Below the pieces are notes generated by a model. The model was not told where the DNA came from, searched no databases, and saw only the letters and a list, made by a program, of their open reading frames with translations. From assembly GCA_036571765.1 (NCBI GenBank), contig BROE01000004.1:4308453-4372452 (forward strand): a stretch of 64,000 nucleotides of DNA, given 5' to 3'. Position numbers and translations under genes: made by a program. The DNA comes from Plecoglossus altivelis. Its lineage: Eukaryota > Chordata > Actinopteri > Osmeriformes > Plecoglossidae. Positions 1 to 10,182 of this stretch are shown here, one piece after another (the first letter of the stretch is position 1; each line of letters starts with the position of its first letter).

Positions 1-278
1 CCAGGAAAAACAATACAGAAAGGACCTTCCTTTTATATTCATGTAATATAATTTCTGTCAGCTTCGATCTTTAGGCAGATATGAAATTCATACATGTATT
101 CATGTATGTGTACAAGAGGAGAACAGCCGATTCTCCATCTCCCAGCGCTGCCTTTCTGAGAGCGCTGAATCACAACCACACCTGAGCAACGATGACGGAA
201 GAAGCCAAGGTCAATCAAAGCAGACACGGAATAATTCAGCTATTTCAAATCTACCAAATACGTCGCTGGCTCACGCGT

Positions 279-289
279 GCACACACACA

Positions 290-328
<39 letters not shown>
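279..328. repeat. CA dinucleotide microsatellite
   Basis: A nearly uninterrupted CA repeat, with a few CG steps at its left end (acgcgcacac). Confidence 0.95.
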
Positions 329-330
<2 letters not shown>

Positions 331-1740
331 GCGTGATACACATGCAATTACACAGGCGCAGCGCAGATTCATCAATAGATACCATTATCGAGAGGGGGGG
401 GCTATAGCGAGCTATTTCTTAGCGATCCTTCGGCCAGTATCAAGCACTGCATCTGATACGGCTACTTGAAAGAGATTAAAACATCTTTGTGTGGGAGACA
501 TCAAACATGGAGTTAATTGAGTATCACATCTGTTTATACAAGTCAAGCCGTATCTAGTCAAATTTTTGATGGCTAAAAAAAGCTCGCGTGTGAGGCTGTG
601 CTGGTATCAATGCATACACAGCCTCCCCTTTTGATGTGAAGGCTTTCTGAGCATGCAGTATTCATGCAGCTAATAACCATCTAAAGTATTAACATGGAGA
701 AAGAGCATTTCAGCAGGTTCCCTTAACATGGGCGGAGACAACTTCTACCACAGCGGCAGAAACGGCAGGACAGGAAAACGCAATGACTGCGGTACACGGC
801 GCCAAGTTGTCCTTCGGATGTGGAACAAAGGAGGGATAGCGTTTGATGTTTAGCAAATTGATCTTTAAATCAACAATTGGACGTGGAGACACACTCTCTA
901 TACCGTCTTATTCAGTACCATTTTTTTTTAACCCCTCCCCGCCCGCCTGGAAACCAAGCAATAAATACGATCCATTGCCAACTTCAACAACTGAGTGGAA
1001 CTCATTTTGCTTCAGAGTGAAATAACAGAAAAGCCCGTCCTGGCAGTAACCAATGACAAATCGGCGTTCCACCAGCTTAACCGTACCCCAGACTCAGCTT
1101 AAAGAGTTGTTCAAAGAGTAGAGTTGCTCAAAGAACGGCATACAAATTCCCTCCTCTCATGAGTTTAGAACTCAGTCCCCCAGTAGAACACCTCTTTGTC
1201 TGACAAACATGTCTAGACAGGGAAAATGACAATGTTCCAGTCAAGCTTTTGTGCGTTGCAAGAAAACACTGCATCAGAGGGCATGTATTAAGTGTGGCAA
1301 GATCCATTCTTCTACAGTGATAATGCCTGTCTGGATTAGAGACACGTTTCCACCTTTTATCAGACGCTTGTTAAGCCTGTCAGGAGAGCGGAGGGGGGGA
1401 GAAAGGGGGGAGGGAGGGAGGTTGTCCTTTAAGGCTGACTGGTTTCACATCGCAGATAACACTGTTCATGTGTTCCTGGTTGGCGCCCAACACGCTAATG
1501 TCACTCATTGCTGACGGGCCGTCTCTGTCACACCCGGAGGATGCTCCGTCTGCGTTCTACCAGAGAGGGTTTATTACCCATTAAGCTAGTTAGCAGGGAG
1601 CTATCAGTGTAGAGTCATAGTTGAAGTCTATCTTACAGGATACATCCATGACTCGTTGGTGAGGGATAGAGCCCCTCACCATCCTACATTTGATTCCAAA
1701 TGACCAGCGATGTAGACAGCGTATCGCCGCCATTTCACTC

Positions 1741-1915
1741 ATTGCCTCCCATCTCTCCTCCTCTCCTTCTTGTACTTCGCTTCCTCACTCATATTTCCTC
1801 ATTCCCTCCACTCTGTTCTGCTCCCCTTCCCTTCCCTCCCCCTTCTCCCACCCCTCCTCCCCCCCTCCCCTCATCTCTCCTCCCCTCTTCTCCCCTCTCT
1901 ATCCCATCCAGACAG
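1741..1915. repeat. Pyrimidine-rich low-complexity tract
   Basis: Plus-strand sequence made almost only of C and T (cctcc, ctctc, cccct motifs). Open frames here are Ser/Pro/Leu simple-sequence translations, not genes. Confidence 0.85.
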
Positions 1916-2022
1916 GCCCAGCCAGAGCTCAGAGGTTCAGATTAAACCCTCTGAAGACGCTGCCACCCTGGCACCCTGTCCACCTCAGAACCCCTCTGCC
2001 CGTGCAGATGTCCCTCTCTTTG

Positions 2023-2443
2023 GCCGCACACACGCACACACACACGCACACGAGCACACGCACACACACACACTGCCCCTGGCTTGTCATGGCTCTTGAA
2101 ACTACAATGTGAGTGTGCCCCTAAGCATGGCCTGTTGCCCAGCTTTGAAGTGCACAGTGTGTGTGTGCGCGCACGCATGTGTGTGCGCGAGTGTATGTGT
2201 TTCTGTGTATGTGTTTCTGTGTGAGTATGTGTGTCTGTGTGTGTCCTTGTCTCTGTGCTACAGTTCGTGTGTCTGTGTTATGTGTAGCTCTGTGTTGAGT
2301 ATGTGTGTGTCTGTGTTGGTCTGTGTGTTGGTCTGTTGTTTGTCTCTGCTGTGTCGTTCTCTTGTGTGTTGTCTCTGTGTGTGTTCTGTGTGTGTCTCTG
2401 TGTGTGTCTCTGTGTGTGTCTCTGTGTGTGTCTCTGTGTGTGC
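2023..2443. repeat. Compound CA then TG repeat cluster
   Basis: A CA run (about 2023-2074) is followed after a short unique segment by a TG-rich region (2157-2443). That region ends in a regular 10-bp repeat gtgtgtctct from about 2386. The opposite orientations of the two arms make a hairpin possible. Confidence 0.85.
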
Positions 2444-2697
2444 AGTTGCCCTGGGGCATGATGACTGAGACTCTAGGTTTAATCGAGCTTGGTGGCATTT
2501 GGCCAAATCTTTGACTGATACATTTTTACACCCCTCTGCTCTCTCTGTCTCTGTCTCTCCCTCTCTCTCTTTCTCTATCTCTCTCTCTCCTCTTTGTAAA
2601 GGGTCGGTGATGGAACCAAGGTAGGAAAACAGACTAAATCTGAACTCCTAAAACGAAAACCCACATTTGCGTTCTGCAGACCAGTCTCGTGAATAAG

Positions 2698-2740
2698 GGC
2701 GGTCCGGATCCAGCGTGCCCATGCTGGTCTACGGACCGCC
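2698..2740. other. Nested GC-rich hairpin
   Basis: Outer arms ggcggtccg (2698-2706) and cggaccgcc (2732-2740) are perfect reverse complements. They enclose inner arms ccagc (2710-2714) and gctgg (2723-2727) around gtgcccat. A rival pairing agaccag with ctggtct is also possible. No RNA family is recognised. Confidence 0.6.
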
Positions 2741-3607
2741 TTCGCTAGAACCATGTCTATCTAGGTCAGCGCATCTGCTAAACATCCCATCGCACTCTCC
2801 CTAATGCCTCACCCCCCCTCGGCTGTAAACTCCTGGCAGCAGTTTATTAATCTCAACATCATGTCAATCTATCACCATGGTCAGCGTTAGCTCCCAGGAT
2901 CTGGGTGGGGGACAGAGCTCATCTTAAAGGATGTGAGGGAGGGGGGTGGACACTGGGGGGGAGGGGGTGCAGAGAGGGAGGGACAGGGTACATTGGATTT
3001 CACGGATAATCGGAGGAACCAAAGTGGATTTTCTGCGCCTTGCTCCTGGTCCCAGGAGGCGTCTAACAGAGCCTCAATACCTTTGACAGCCAGCAAATCC
3101 AGATGGTGGGAATCTGGAGCACTAGGATGGAGGGAGGGAGGAATGGAGGGATGGAGGCTGGGATGGAGGGTGAACGATGGCACACGAGGCTGGGCCCTGC
3201 TGGGGAAAGCGAATGCCTGGAGGGGCTGATCTGCTCTCCTCCCTGCTCCACCTGTTTCCCAGGGGAGAGCTGATACACGACGCACGCCAGCGATGGCCCA
3301 TCTACCCACACATGCAGAGAGAAAGAGAGACACAAAGAGAACAACAACTACAAACAAGAGAAGATGGTAGGCGGGTGAGAGAGAGTGATGAGAGGTAGCG
3401 ACAGGGAACAGGCTGAAAAGAGAGATTGAAGAGGTGGAGGAAGAGAGACGATAAGATAAGACACAGTGGAATTGACAGCATCAGGGGACAGTGGCTTAAG
3501 TGGCAGAGGATCAAAGGGACATACGCTTCCCAGCCCCTGAGGCTGCTCTGTAATGGGAGGGCTGGACTGCAGAGCCAGCATCAGCTTCCTGCTGTTCCAC
3601 CAAGCCC

Positions 3608-3868
3608 CACACTCACAGACCTGCGTCTAACCACACACTCACAGACATAGATCTAACCACACACTTACAGACAGACATAGATCTAACTACACACTCACAG
3701 ACCTGAGTCTAACCACACACTCACAGACCTGTGTCTAACCACACACTCACAGACATAGATCTAACCACACACTCACAGACATAGATCTAACCACACACTC
3801 ACAGACCTGAGTCTAACCACACACTCACAGACATAGATCTAACCACACACTCACAGACCTGTGTCTAA
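3608..3868. repeat. 26-bp minisatellite, about 10 copies
   Basis: Tandem units of the form cacacactcacagacatag plus atctaac. Two main variants alternate at the centre: acatagatct and acctgagtct or acctgtgtct. The ordered mixture of variants suggests local duplication of blocks. Confidence 0.92.
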
Positions 3869-5008
3869 GAAACAAGGGTGAAACACACCCACAATGTCCT
3901 CTTTCTTGAGGGTATTCCCGGAGCTTTCTGCATAATACCATGTCTTATCTAAAAAGAAATATCCGCCTCGTACACCTGCCTTGTCTAAAGAAATAAACAA
4001 GGGAGCAGAATAAGTAGGCATTATCCCAAGGACCTGAGTCAATCTGGGAGCTGTCATTTGTAATCTGGGCATCAGTTCAATTCAGCTGAGATAGACAGGG
4101 ATCTTATAGCAGACGCCTCATATTCAAATTGACAATCTGTGTACGCTGTCTGTCTCACTTCTTTTCAATCAATTACCACCGCACACACGTACACGCACTT
4201 GCACACACTGCGTGGTCCACGCGCACACGCGTACACACCTGACAGACAGTTTTCAATTTCGGCAGACATCATTTACCCATCAGAAAAACCACCCTGAAAA
4301 CTTTAATTACTGTATAGGGGATTGAAAAACTCATTTTGCATAAAATTCTCTACCGAGAGAATGTTGAACAGATGTGGGGTGAGTGTTCTGGAACAAAATG
4401 GTTGCCATACATCATTAAGGTGTGTGCCACACAGTTGTGATGATGATGAAGCAGAGCCGTGCTCTTAAAAGCACTTAAAAGCCACTGTAACTCATTAAAA
4501 TTGGGAATGTCTTAATAGCGAACACTCATCATTAACACAGCAGTCACAACGGAAAACTGAAGAAAGTATTGCAGTTAAGCAGGGATGACATGAGACAATT
4601 ATACATCCCTGAAAACTCACGATACGCGATTGTATCTCTGTGAGCGTCTCAGGTTATTGGAAGTGAGTTTTGACTGTCTTCTATATACTTAGTGACAGGG
4701 GACAGGTGGTCATGGTGCCCACTGGAAGAATATTCTGGCATCATTTGGTTTTGCTTCATTTAATGTAGCATAAGGCTGTCAGTTCAGCAGTCAAGTGCTC
4801 CAACATCTAAACTATACCCTACCTTTTAAATCAATCAAACATAGTAAGGCCCTGATGAAGCAGCAAATTTGCCTCTGATGACAGACATGTTAGCAGTCCA
4901 GTACAGCGCCCCCCTCAGGCCTGAACGCACCAGCACCAACATCAGACATCCTCCAGACCAGCAGGACACCCCCCTGCCCCTTCCCCTCCCTGCCCCCTCC
5001 TTCTTTAC

Positions 5009-5281
5009 CTGTGACCGTAAAGGTGCATCGCCCCGCCCCAGCCTCGTTGATAACGTCGCAGGTGTACACGCCCCAGCCGTCGCGGTTGAGGCTGCGGATG
5101 GTATGTTCCGACTCATCCCGCTGGTCCACGAAGTGGCCGGCGTTGAGCAGTCGGTTCCCCAGGCGCCACTCGAAGCGGAGCACCCTGGATGGGTGCGCCC
5201 GCAAGACCCTGCAGGTCAGGACCACCGGCCGGCCCAAACCTTGGCGCACCTCCAGCGACACGGGCTCCACTGACGGAGGGT
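5009..5281 (-). CDS. mdga2: mdga2 exon, complete Ig6
   Basis: This 273-bp exon (phase 1 to 1) encodes about 91 residues: YPPSVEPVSLEVRQGLG, the first cysteine in VVLTCRVLRAHP, the tryptophan in RFEWRLGNRLL, the second cysteine in WGVYTCDVINEAGAG, and RCTFTVTG. The acceptor is gcctgcag, preceded in the transcript by a very long CU-repeat tract. The donor is ACAG|gtaaag, followed by dense G-runs. In the family the next exon would start AYAPEFYYD and begin the fibronectin-III-like region; nothing like it occurs between 1 and 5008. The segment NAGHFVDQRDESEHTIRS looks more divergent from the mammalian protein I recall than the other Ig domains. Confidence 0.96.
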
Positions 5282-5284
5282 CTG

Positions 5285-5740
5285 CAGGCAGAGAGAGAGA
5301 GAGAGGGGGAGGAGAGGGGAGGGATCGATGGGGGAAGGGGAAGAGATTCAGACTGGGTAGTGTCTGAGAGGGAGAGGAATTGATTTCAACTTTGGAGAGT
5401 CTTTAGATAACAGAGGAAGGTAAGAGGGAGAGCGAGATAAAAAGAGAGCAAGAGAGAAGGAGAGAGCAAGAGAGAAAGAGAGAGCAAGAGAGAAAGAGAG
5501 AGCGAGAAAGAGAGAGAGAAAGATGGGAGAGAAAGAGAGAAAGAAAGATGGGAGAGAAAGAGAGAGAGAGAGTGAGAGAAAGAGAGAGAAAAATTAGAGA
5601 GAAAGAGAGAGAAAGAGAGAGAAAGATGGGAGAGAAAGAGAGAGAGAAAGATGGGAGAGAAAGAGAGAGAGAGTGAGAGAAAGAGAAAAAATAGAGAGAA
5701 AGAGAGAGAAAGAGAGAGAAAGATGAGAGAGAGAGGGTTG
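5285..5740. repeat. GA-rich repeat tract (CU-rich in the mdga2 transcript)
   Basis: About 450 bp of gaga/gaaag repeats with recurring agatgggaga blocks. It starts directly beside the acceptor of the Ig6 exon. In the minus-strand transcript it is a near-continuous CU tract leading into gcctgcag. Confidence 0.93.
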
Positions 5741-6077
5741 GAGAAACAGGCTTCGACTATGGAATGCTTTTCTTCTTCAATTTCTGGATTTTCCTGGCTG
5801 AATGGAAAATAACACGAAATAATCATGGTTATCACAAGCAAGCGTGCGGACAGTCAATTGGTTGAAAACCACGGCAAAGTTTGAAACAGAGACTAAGACG
5901 CACGGCAGAGAGCTGGCCAATGCATGATGAAGTGCATCACAAAACTGGAAAATTAATAAGCTATTTAAGAATCTGCCTACTCTGTCTCTCCTTGCACAGA
6001 CGACCTCTTAGTGAATTATTCACCTGATAATCTCCACCACAGTCTAGAGCTGACATACTCTGGTAGACCTCACATTT

Positions 6078-6158
6078 GCATGTGTGTGTGTATGTGTGTG
6101 CGGGTGTGTGTATGTGTGTGTATGTGTGTGTGTGTGTGTATGTGTGTATGTGTGTGCG
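6078..6158. repeat. TG microsatellite
   Basis: A TG repeat interrupted by TA and CG steps (tgtgtatgtgtgtgcgggtg). Confidence 0.93.
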
Positions 6159-7085
6159 TTACAAAGCACGTGGCTATGAATAACCTTCTCTCTTAATGAC
6201 GCTCGATTTGGACAATCCCGTACAGATGCTTGACAGAAGTCACAGCGGGGTTTGAAAAAACAACAGCAAGCGCTAAGAGGGGAATCAGGAGAACACACAA
6301 GCCTCTTAATTGCCAGGCATTAGCATATACGGCAGGCGAGGGGGGTGGGGGGTAGGAGGCCACAGCGCTGAAGGAGCTGGGAGCCCTAGGCCAGGAAGAG
6401 CAAGGGCAGGCTTCTCTCATGCTGAGCGGAAGATCCTAATCCAGAAGAACGGTTTGCTGTCGTGCCCTCAAGGCCTGTCCTCAGCCAACAGCTCCAATCG
6501 ATACTTTTCACAATTAATTAAAAACTTTCAAGATGACATGCTGGCTGGGTGGACACGCGTGATAGAATCCAGACTCCCTTCCGATTCTAAGAGAGAAGCG
6601 GAGGTTAGCCGTCCCAGGTGAGCGAGGAGACGGGGGGACGGGGGGGATGGGGGGGAGCGACAGGGGTCCTTTTTCAGGAGGTTGAGAGAAAGCGAGGTGT
6701 CTTAAGATGAAGGAGCATGTTGTTGTCTGGTGATGTGCACGCTGGCATCGTGGAAACACCTTTCATCTCGGCTCAATGGAAGCGCAAACACGGCCTGCCT
6801 TAGATGACGAACCAGGACTGTCCTTTTACCCAGGAAAACAGCTCCCCGCTGCCTCTCATGGAAGGCTGTGAATTCTGACTCATTACATAAAAATTGCAGG
6901 CTTTTCCACAGCGGGGAAAAATCCCGCCCTGCACCGTGTCCTCTCTGTGGCACTCGACCGAATTGCGGTTAAGTGCAGTTTCATTCGCAGCAGACGACTA
7001 CGCAAAGACTGACGACGCAAACAGCTTCTTATGCCACAACGTCTGAAAGGTGGCGGCACCACCCCCGCTGTCAGGAGAGCTCTAA

Positions 7086-7560
7086 AGGAGCTGCTTCCTC
7101 CCTCCCTTCCCTCTCTAATCCCTACCTTCCCTCTCTCCTCCCTCCCTCCCTTCCCTCTCTCCTCCCTACCTCCCCTCTCTCCTCCCTGCCTTCCCTCTCT
7201 CCTCCCTACCTTCCCTCTCTCCTCCCTACCTCCCCTCTCTCCTCCCTACCTTCCCTCTCCTCCCTGCTTCCCTCTCTCCTCCCTCCCTTCCCTCTCTAAT
7301 CCCTACCTTCCCTCTCTCCTCCCTACCTACCCTCTCTCCTCCCTGCCTTCCCTCTCTCCTCCCTACCTTCCCTCTCCTCCCTGATTCCCTCTCTCCTCCC
7401 TGCCTACCCTCTCTCCTCCCTGCCTTCCCTCTCTCCTCCCTGCCTTCCCTCTCTCCTCCCTCCCTTCCCTCTCTCCTCCCTACCTTCCCTCTCTCCTCCC
7501 TACCTTCCCTCTCCCCTCCCTACCTTCCCTCTCTCCTCCCTATCTTCCCTTTCTCCTGCC
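7086..7560. repeat. 20-bp CT-rich minisatellite, about 23 copies
   Basis: Repeats of cttccctctctcctccctac with variants (ccctgc, ccctcc, taatccctac). Some units have lost two bases. The strand is almost purely pyrimidine, so triplex (H-DNA) formation is plausible. Confidence 0.92.
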
Positions 7561-7822
7561 TTCCTTCCTTCCCTTTGCCCCTCCCTGCGTTCCCTCTCTC
7601 CTTTCTGCCTCCCTCCCTTCCACCCCCCCTCCCTGGCCCATGTGACAGGGGGCCTCTTATGCGGTGAGCTATTTCCTTTCACCCGGTGCCGCCTGCTCAT
7701 CGAGGCAGAGAGGGCGGTTATGACGCCGGGTGGATGCGTGTCAGAGGTTCAGGGAACAGGCTTGGCTGGAGGATGTGATCCATCAGCAGACACCGGTGCA
7801 TAACGTGACAGTCACGCGGAGG

Positions 7823-7876
7823 AGGACATCACTAGAGAGAAGAACATTACTAGAGAGGAGGACATCACTAGAGAAG
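7823..7876. repeat. 18-bp direct repeat, three copies
   Basis: Three successive units of the type aggacatcactagagaga, with agaacattactagagagg in the middle. Confidence 0.8.
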
Positions 7877-8084
7877 AGGCCGTCCTCTAGTTCCTAAAGG
7901 CTTCAATCAGATGAAAAGGAATATAATCAATGCCGCCAGTTCCTGCATGGCTAATTGCTGTCTCAGGGCACGTTATGTGTACACATACAGACAAGAAATG
8001 CCCAGAGAATGTGCCAGATCGTGTGGTCAACCATGTGCTGTATTGCCAGGCACAGAACATTCCATTGTGTGACTGTTTTGGGTT

Positions 8085-8460
8085 CTCTCTCCACCTCTCT
8101 CTCCCTCCAATCCTCTCTCCAACTTCCCTCCTACCCTCTCTCCATCTCTCCCTCCCACCCTCTCTCCATCTCTGTCTCCCTCCCACCCTCTCTCCCTCCT
8201 ACCCTCTCCATCTCTCCCTCCCACCCTCTCTCCATTTCTCTCTCCCTCCCTCCCACCCTCTCTCCCTCCCACCCTCTCTCCTTCCCACCCTCACCCTTCC
8301 ACCCTCTCTCCTTCCCACCCTCACCCTCCCACCCTCTCTAAAACTCACCCTCACCCTCTCTCCATCTAACTCTAATCCCACTCTCTCCCTTCCCTTCTTC
8401 CCCTCCACTGTCCTCTCCTCCATCTCTCCCTCTTCCTCTCTCCACCCATCTCTCCGCCTG
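8085..8460. repeat. Pyrimidine-rich degenerate repeat
   Basis: A mix of ccaccctctctccat and ctccctcc units on the plus strand. Both strands stay open as simple-sequence frames, which explains long but meaningless reading frames here. Confidence 0.88.
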
Positions 8461-8879
8461 TGGCTGTTCCCCCTCACGGCTCAGTGCTCTGCTGGTGTGA
8501 CATTAGGGCTTCACACCTCCTTGGAAGAACAGATTTATTTGGTCTATTCCACTCTGGTCTACCTCGACGGACCAGGGCACCAGATGCACGTGACGTGTTC
8601 CTCACCGCTCAGCGGACCGGAGGAGGAGGAACGTCGAACGGTCTTTGAAACACGGGGATCCTACCCATTGTTGTGTCAGACCAACTTTCTGAACAACAAG
8701 GCTGCTTTCGAAATGTACTTCTGACAGCGAGGAATGACATCCACTGCAAACTGTTGAATAGTAAATTATAAGCTGGGTTTAACTTCGTAATGAGGCTCAG
8801 TGATGAATAATGCAGAGTTGTACACTAGCTTTGCTATGCATCAACGCTCACACCGCGAAGACCCCCCACATACAAACGA

Positions 8880-9330
8880 GGAGCAGCATCCCAATTAGCA
8901 TATTGTTATTAAACTTTTAGCATAATTTATGAACTGAAAAGCATACAATTAATGCTAATCAATGTACACTTTTGGGCCGAGAGAGCCTCGCTTCGTAGCG
9001 CACTGATGGATTTAGCTCCGTCGTTGGCTGGGCTATAAATTACCCCTGCACGGCCCACCGCTGAGCCCTGTTTACAACAGACACGTTCGCTGACCTTTAC
9101 ACACCGTTCGACGCGGCTGATCAATTCAATATTGTTTCATGAAAATGGGTTATTAAAATTTCAGCCCCGAATTTAGTCCACGCTGTAATGGAGGAAGATT
9201 AATTTGGCCGCGTTGGTTTGGGCGGGGCGATTATGCGATTCACGTTAGAGTGGGCCCCGAGGGCTAGGCACGCAGCCTTTATTGGCGCAGAAAGGGAAAT
9301 TAATTAAAAACAATAATCATATAATTCCAT
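8880..9330. promoter_or_regulatory. Candidate conserved non-coding element
   Basis: A repeat-free stretch dense in homeodomain-type TAAT cores and other motifs often seen in vertebrate enhancers: ttattaaac, atgctaat (octamer-like), attgttt (SOX-like), tttattgg and aattaatt. It contrasts with the repeats on both sides. Conservation itself cannot be judged from one sequence, so this is an inference from composition. Confidence 0.3.
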
Positions 9331-10061
9331 CCATTACTTGCTCTTTTTCTCCCAGACAACAGCTCTTTATCTGGCGTGTCTGTTTGATGTGTGTCAGTTA
9401 GCGAGGCTCTGGCTGGCGGCGTGCGAGGCGTGTCTGGGAGAGACAGGGCGTCCCGCCGCGCCCTGGGACAGGCAGGAGCCAGGCTCCCCGGGCGGAGCAC
9501 GGACAAGCAGCTAGCGGGACACGCAGCCCAGACGGATCTAATCCTGACAGACGGACGCACGGACGTCCTGCCGACTGTCTCTCCACCCACTCCTCCTTCC
9601 TCGCGCTTCCTCTCACCCCTCCTCCCTCTTCCACTCCGGGCCACTTGGAGCCAGTTTCACTCACAACATCAGGGCTTCACAGCTGGGGTTTTGGCCTTCT
9701 GTGTTTCTATTAGAAGGAATGATTTTCCCGAGCAGACGTCTCCAGTCCCCCCCCCCCCCCCCCTCCTCCTCCTCCACCTCCTCCTCCCAGCTTGGCCCCT
9801 GCCAGCAGACAGATGCAGGTTTTTACATATCAAAGCTGTTGACTCGCCAGCGCGGTTCCTTCACGCCTCTAATGCTCTTTGCTTCAGAGGACTGTACCTC
9901 GGCCCCTTGATCGAGTTACTAAATGCGGCTTTGCGCGTGGCTCGCCACCAAAGGCGTCTGGCTCACGCTGTGGCCTGGAGATGCAGGCGAGGAAGGCATC
10001 TCAGAAGGGTTTGGCTAGCGCTCGCACGACGGGAAACAGACCAACGAGAGGCGTGGAGATA

Positions 10062-10182
10062 AAGTTGAAGGGAGGGGTGGAGGAGAGATGAAGGAAAGGG
10101 TGGAGGAGAGGTGAAGGGAGGGGTGGAGGAGAGGTGAAGGGAGGGGTGGAGGAGAGATGAAGGGAAGGGTGAAGGAGAGGAG
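10062..10182. repeat. 23-bp purine-rich minisatellite, about 5 copies
   Basis: Tandem ggagaggtgaagggaggggt plus gga units with small variations (agatgaaggaaag in one copy). Confidence 0.9.

Larger units (their letters stand above)
1..5008 (-). other. Partial intron downstream of Ig6 exon
   Basis: No exon is recognisable in this stretch. It holds a CA microsatellite (279-328), a pyrimidine tract (1741-1915), compound CA/TG repeats (2023-2443), a CT tract (2529-2592), a nested hairpin (2698-2740), a G-rich purine patch (about 2935-3170), a 26-bp minisatellite (3608-3868), short CA/CG-mixed repeats (4180-4240) and AT-rich unique sequence at 4250-4860. The sequence right after the donor (4969-5005) is G-rich in the transcript. 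Confidence 0.8.

Noticed and set aside
1..5008. Search for the next exon (expected start like AYAPEFYYD)
   Set aside because: No similar translation with splice sites is present on the minus strand.
5386..5841. 151-codon Ser/Leu/Phe-rich minus-strand frame resembling membrane segments
   Set aside because: It is the translation of the CU tract before the Ig6 acceptor; the hydrophobic look is a simple-sequence artefact.
7930..8724. 264-codon plus-strand open frame
   Set aside because: Most of it translates a CT-rich repeat (Ser/Pro/Leu/His). There is no domain, and the flanks are unique intron DNA.
9391..10062. 223-codon plus-strand frame in GC-rich DNA
   Set aside because: Arg/Ala/Pro-rich composition follows local GC content; no domain, and a poly-C run lies within it.
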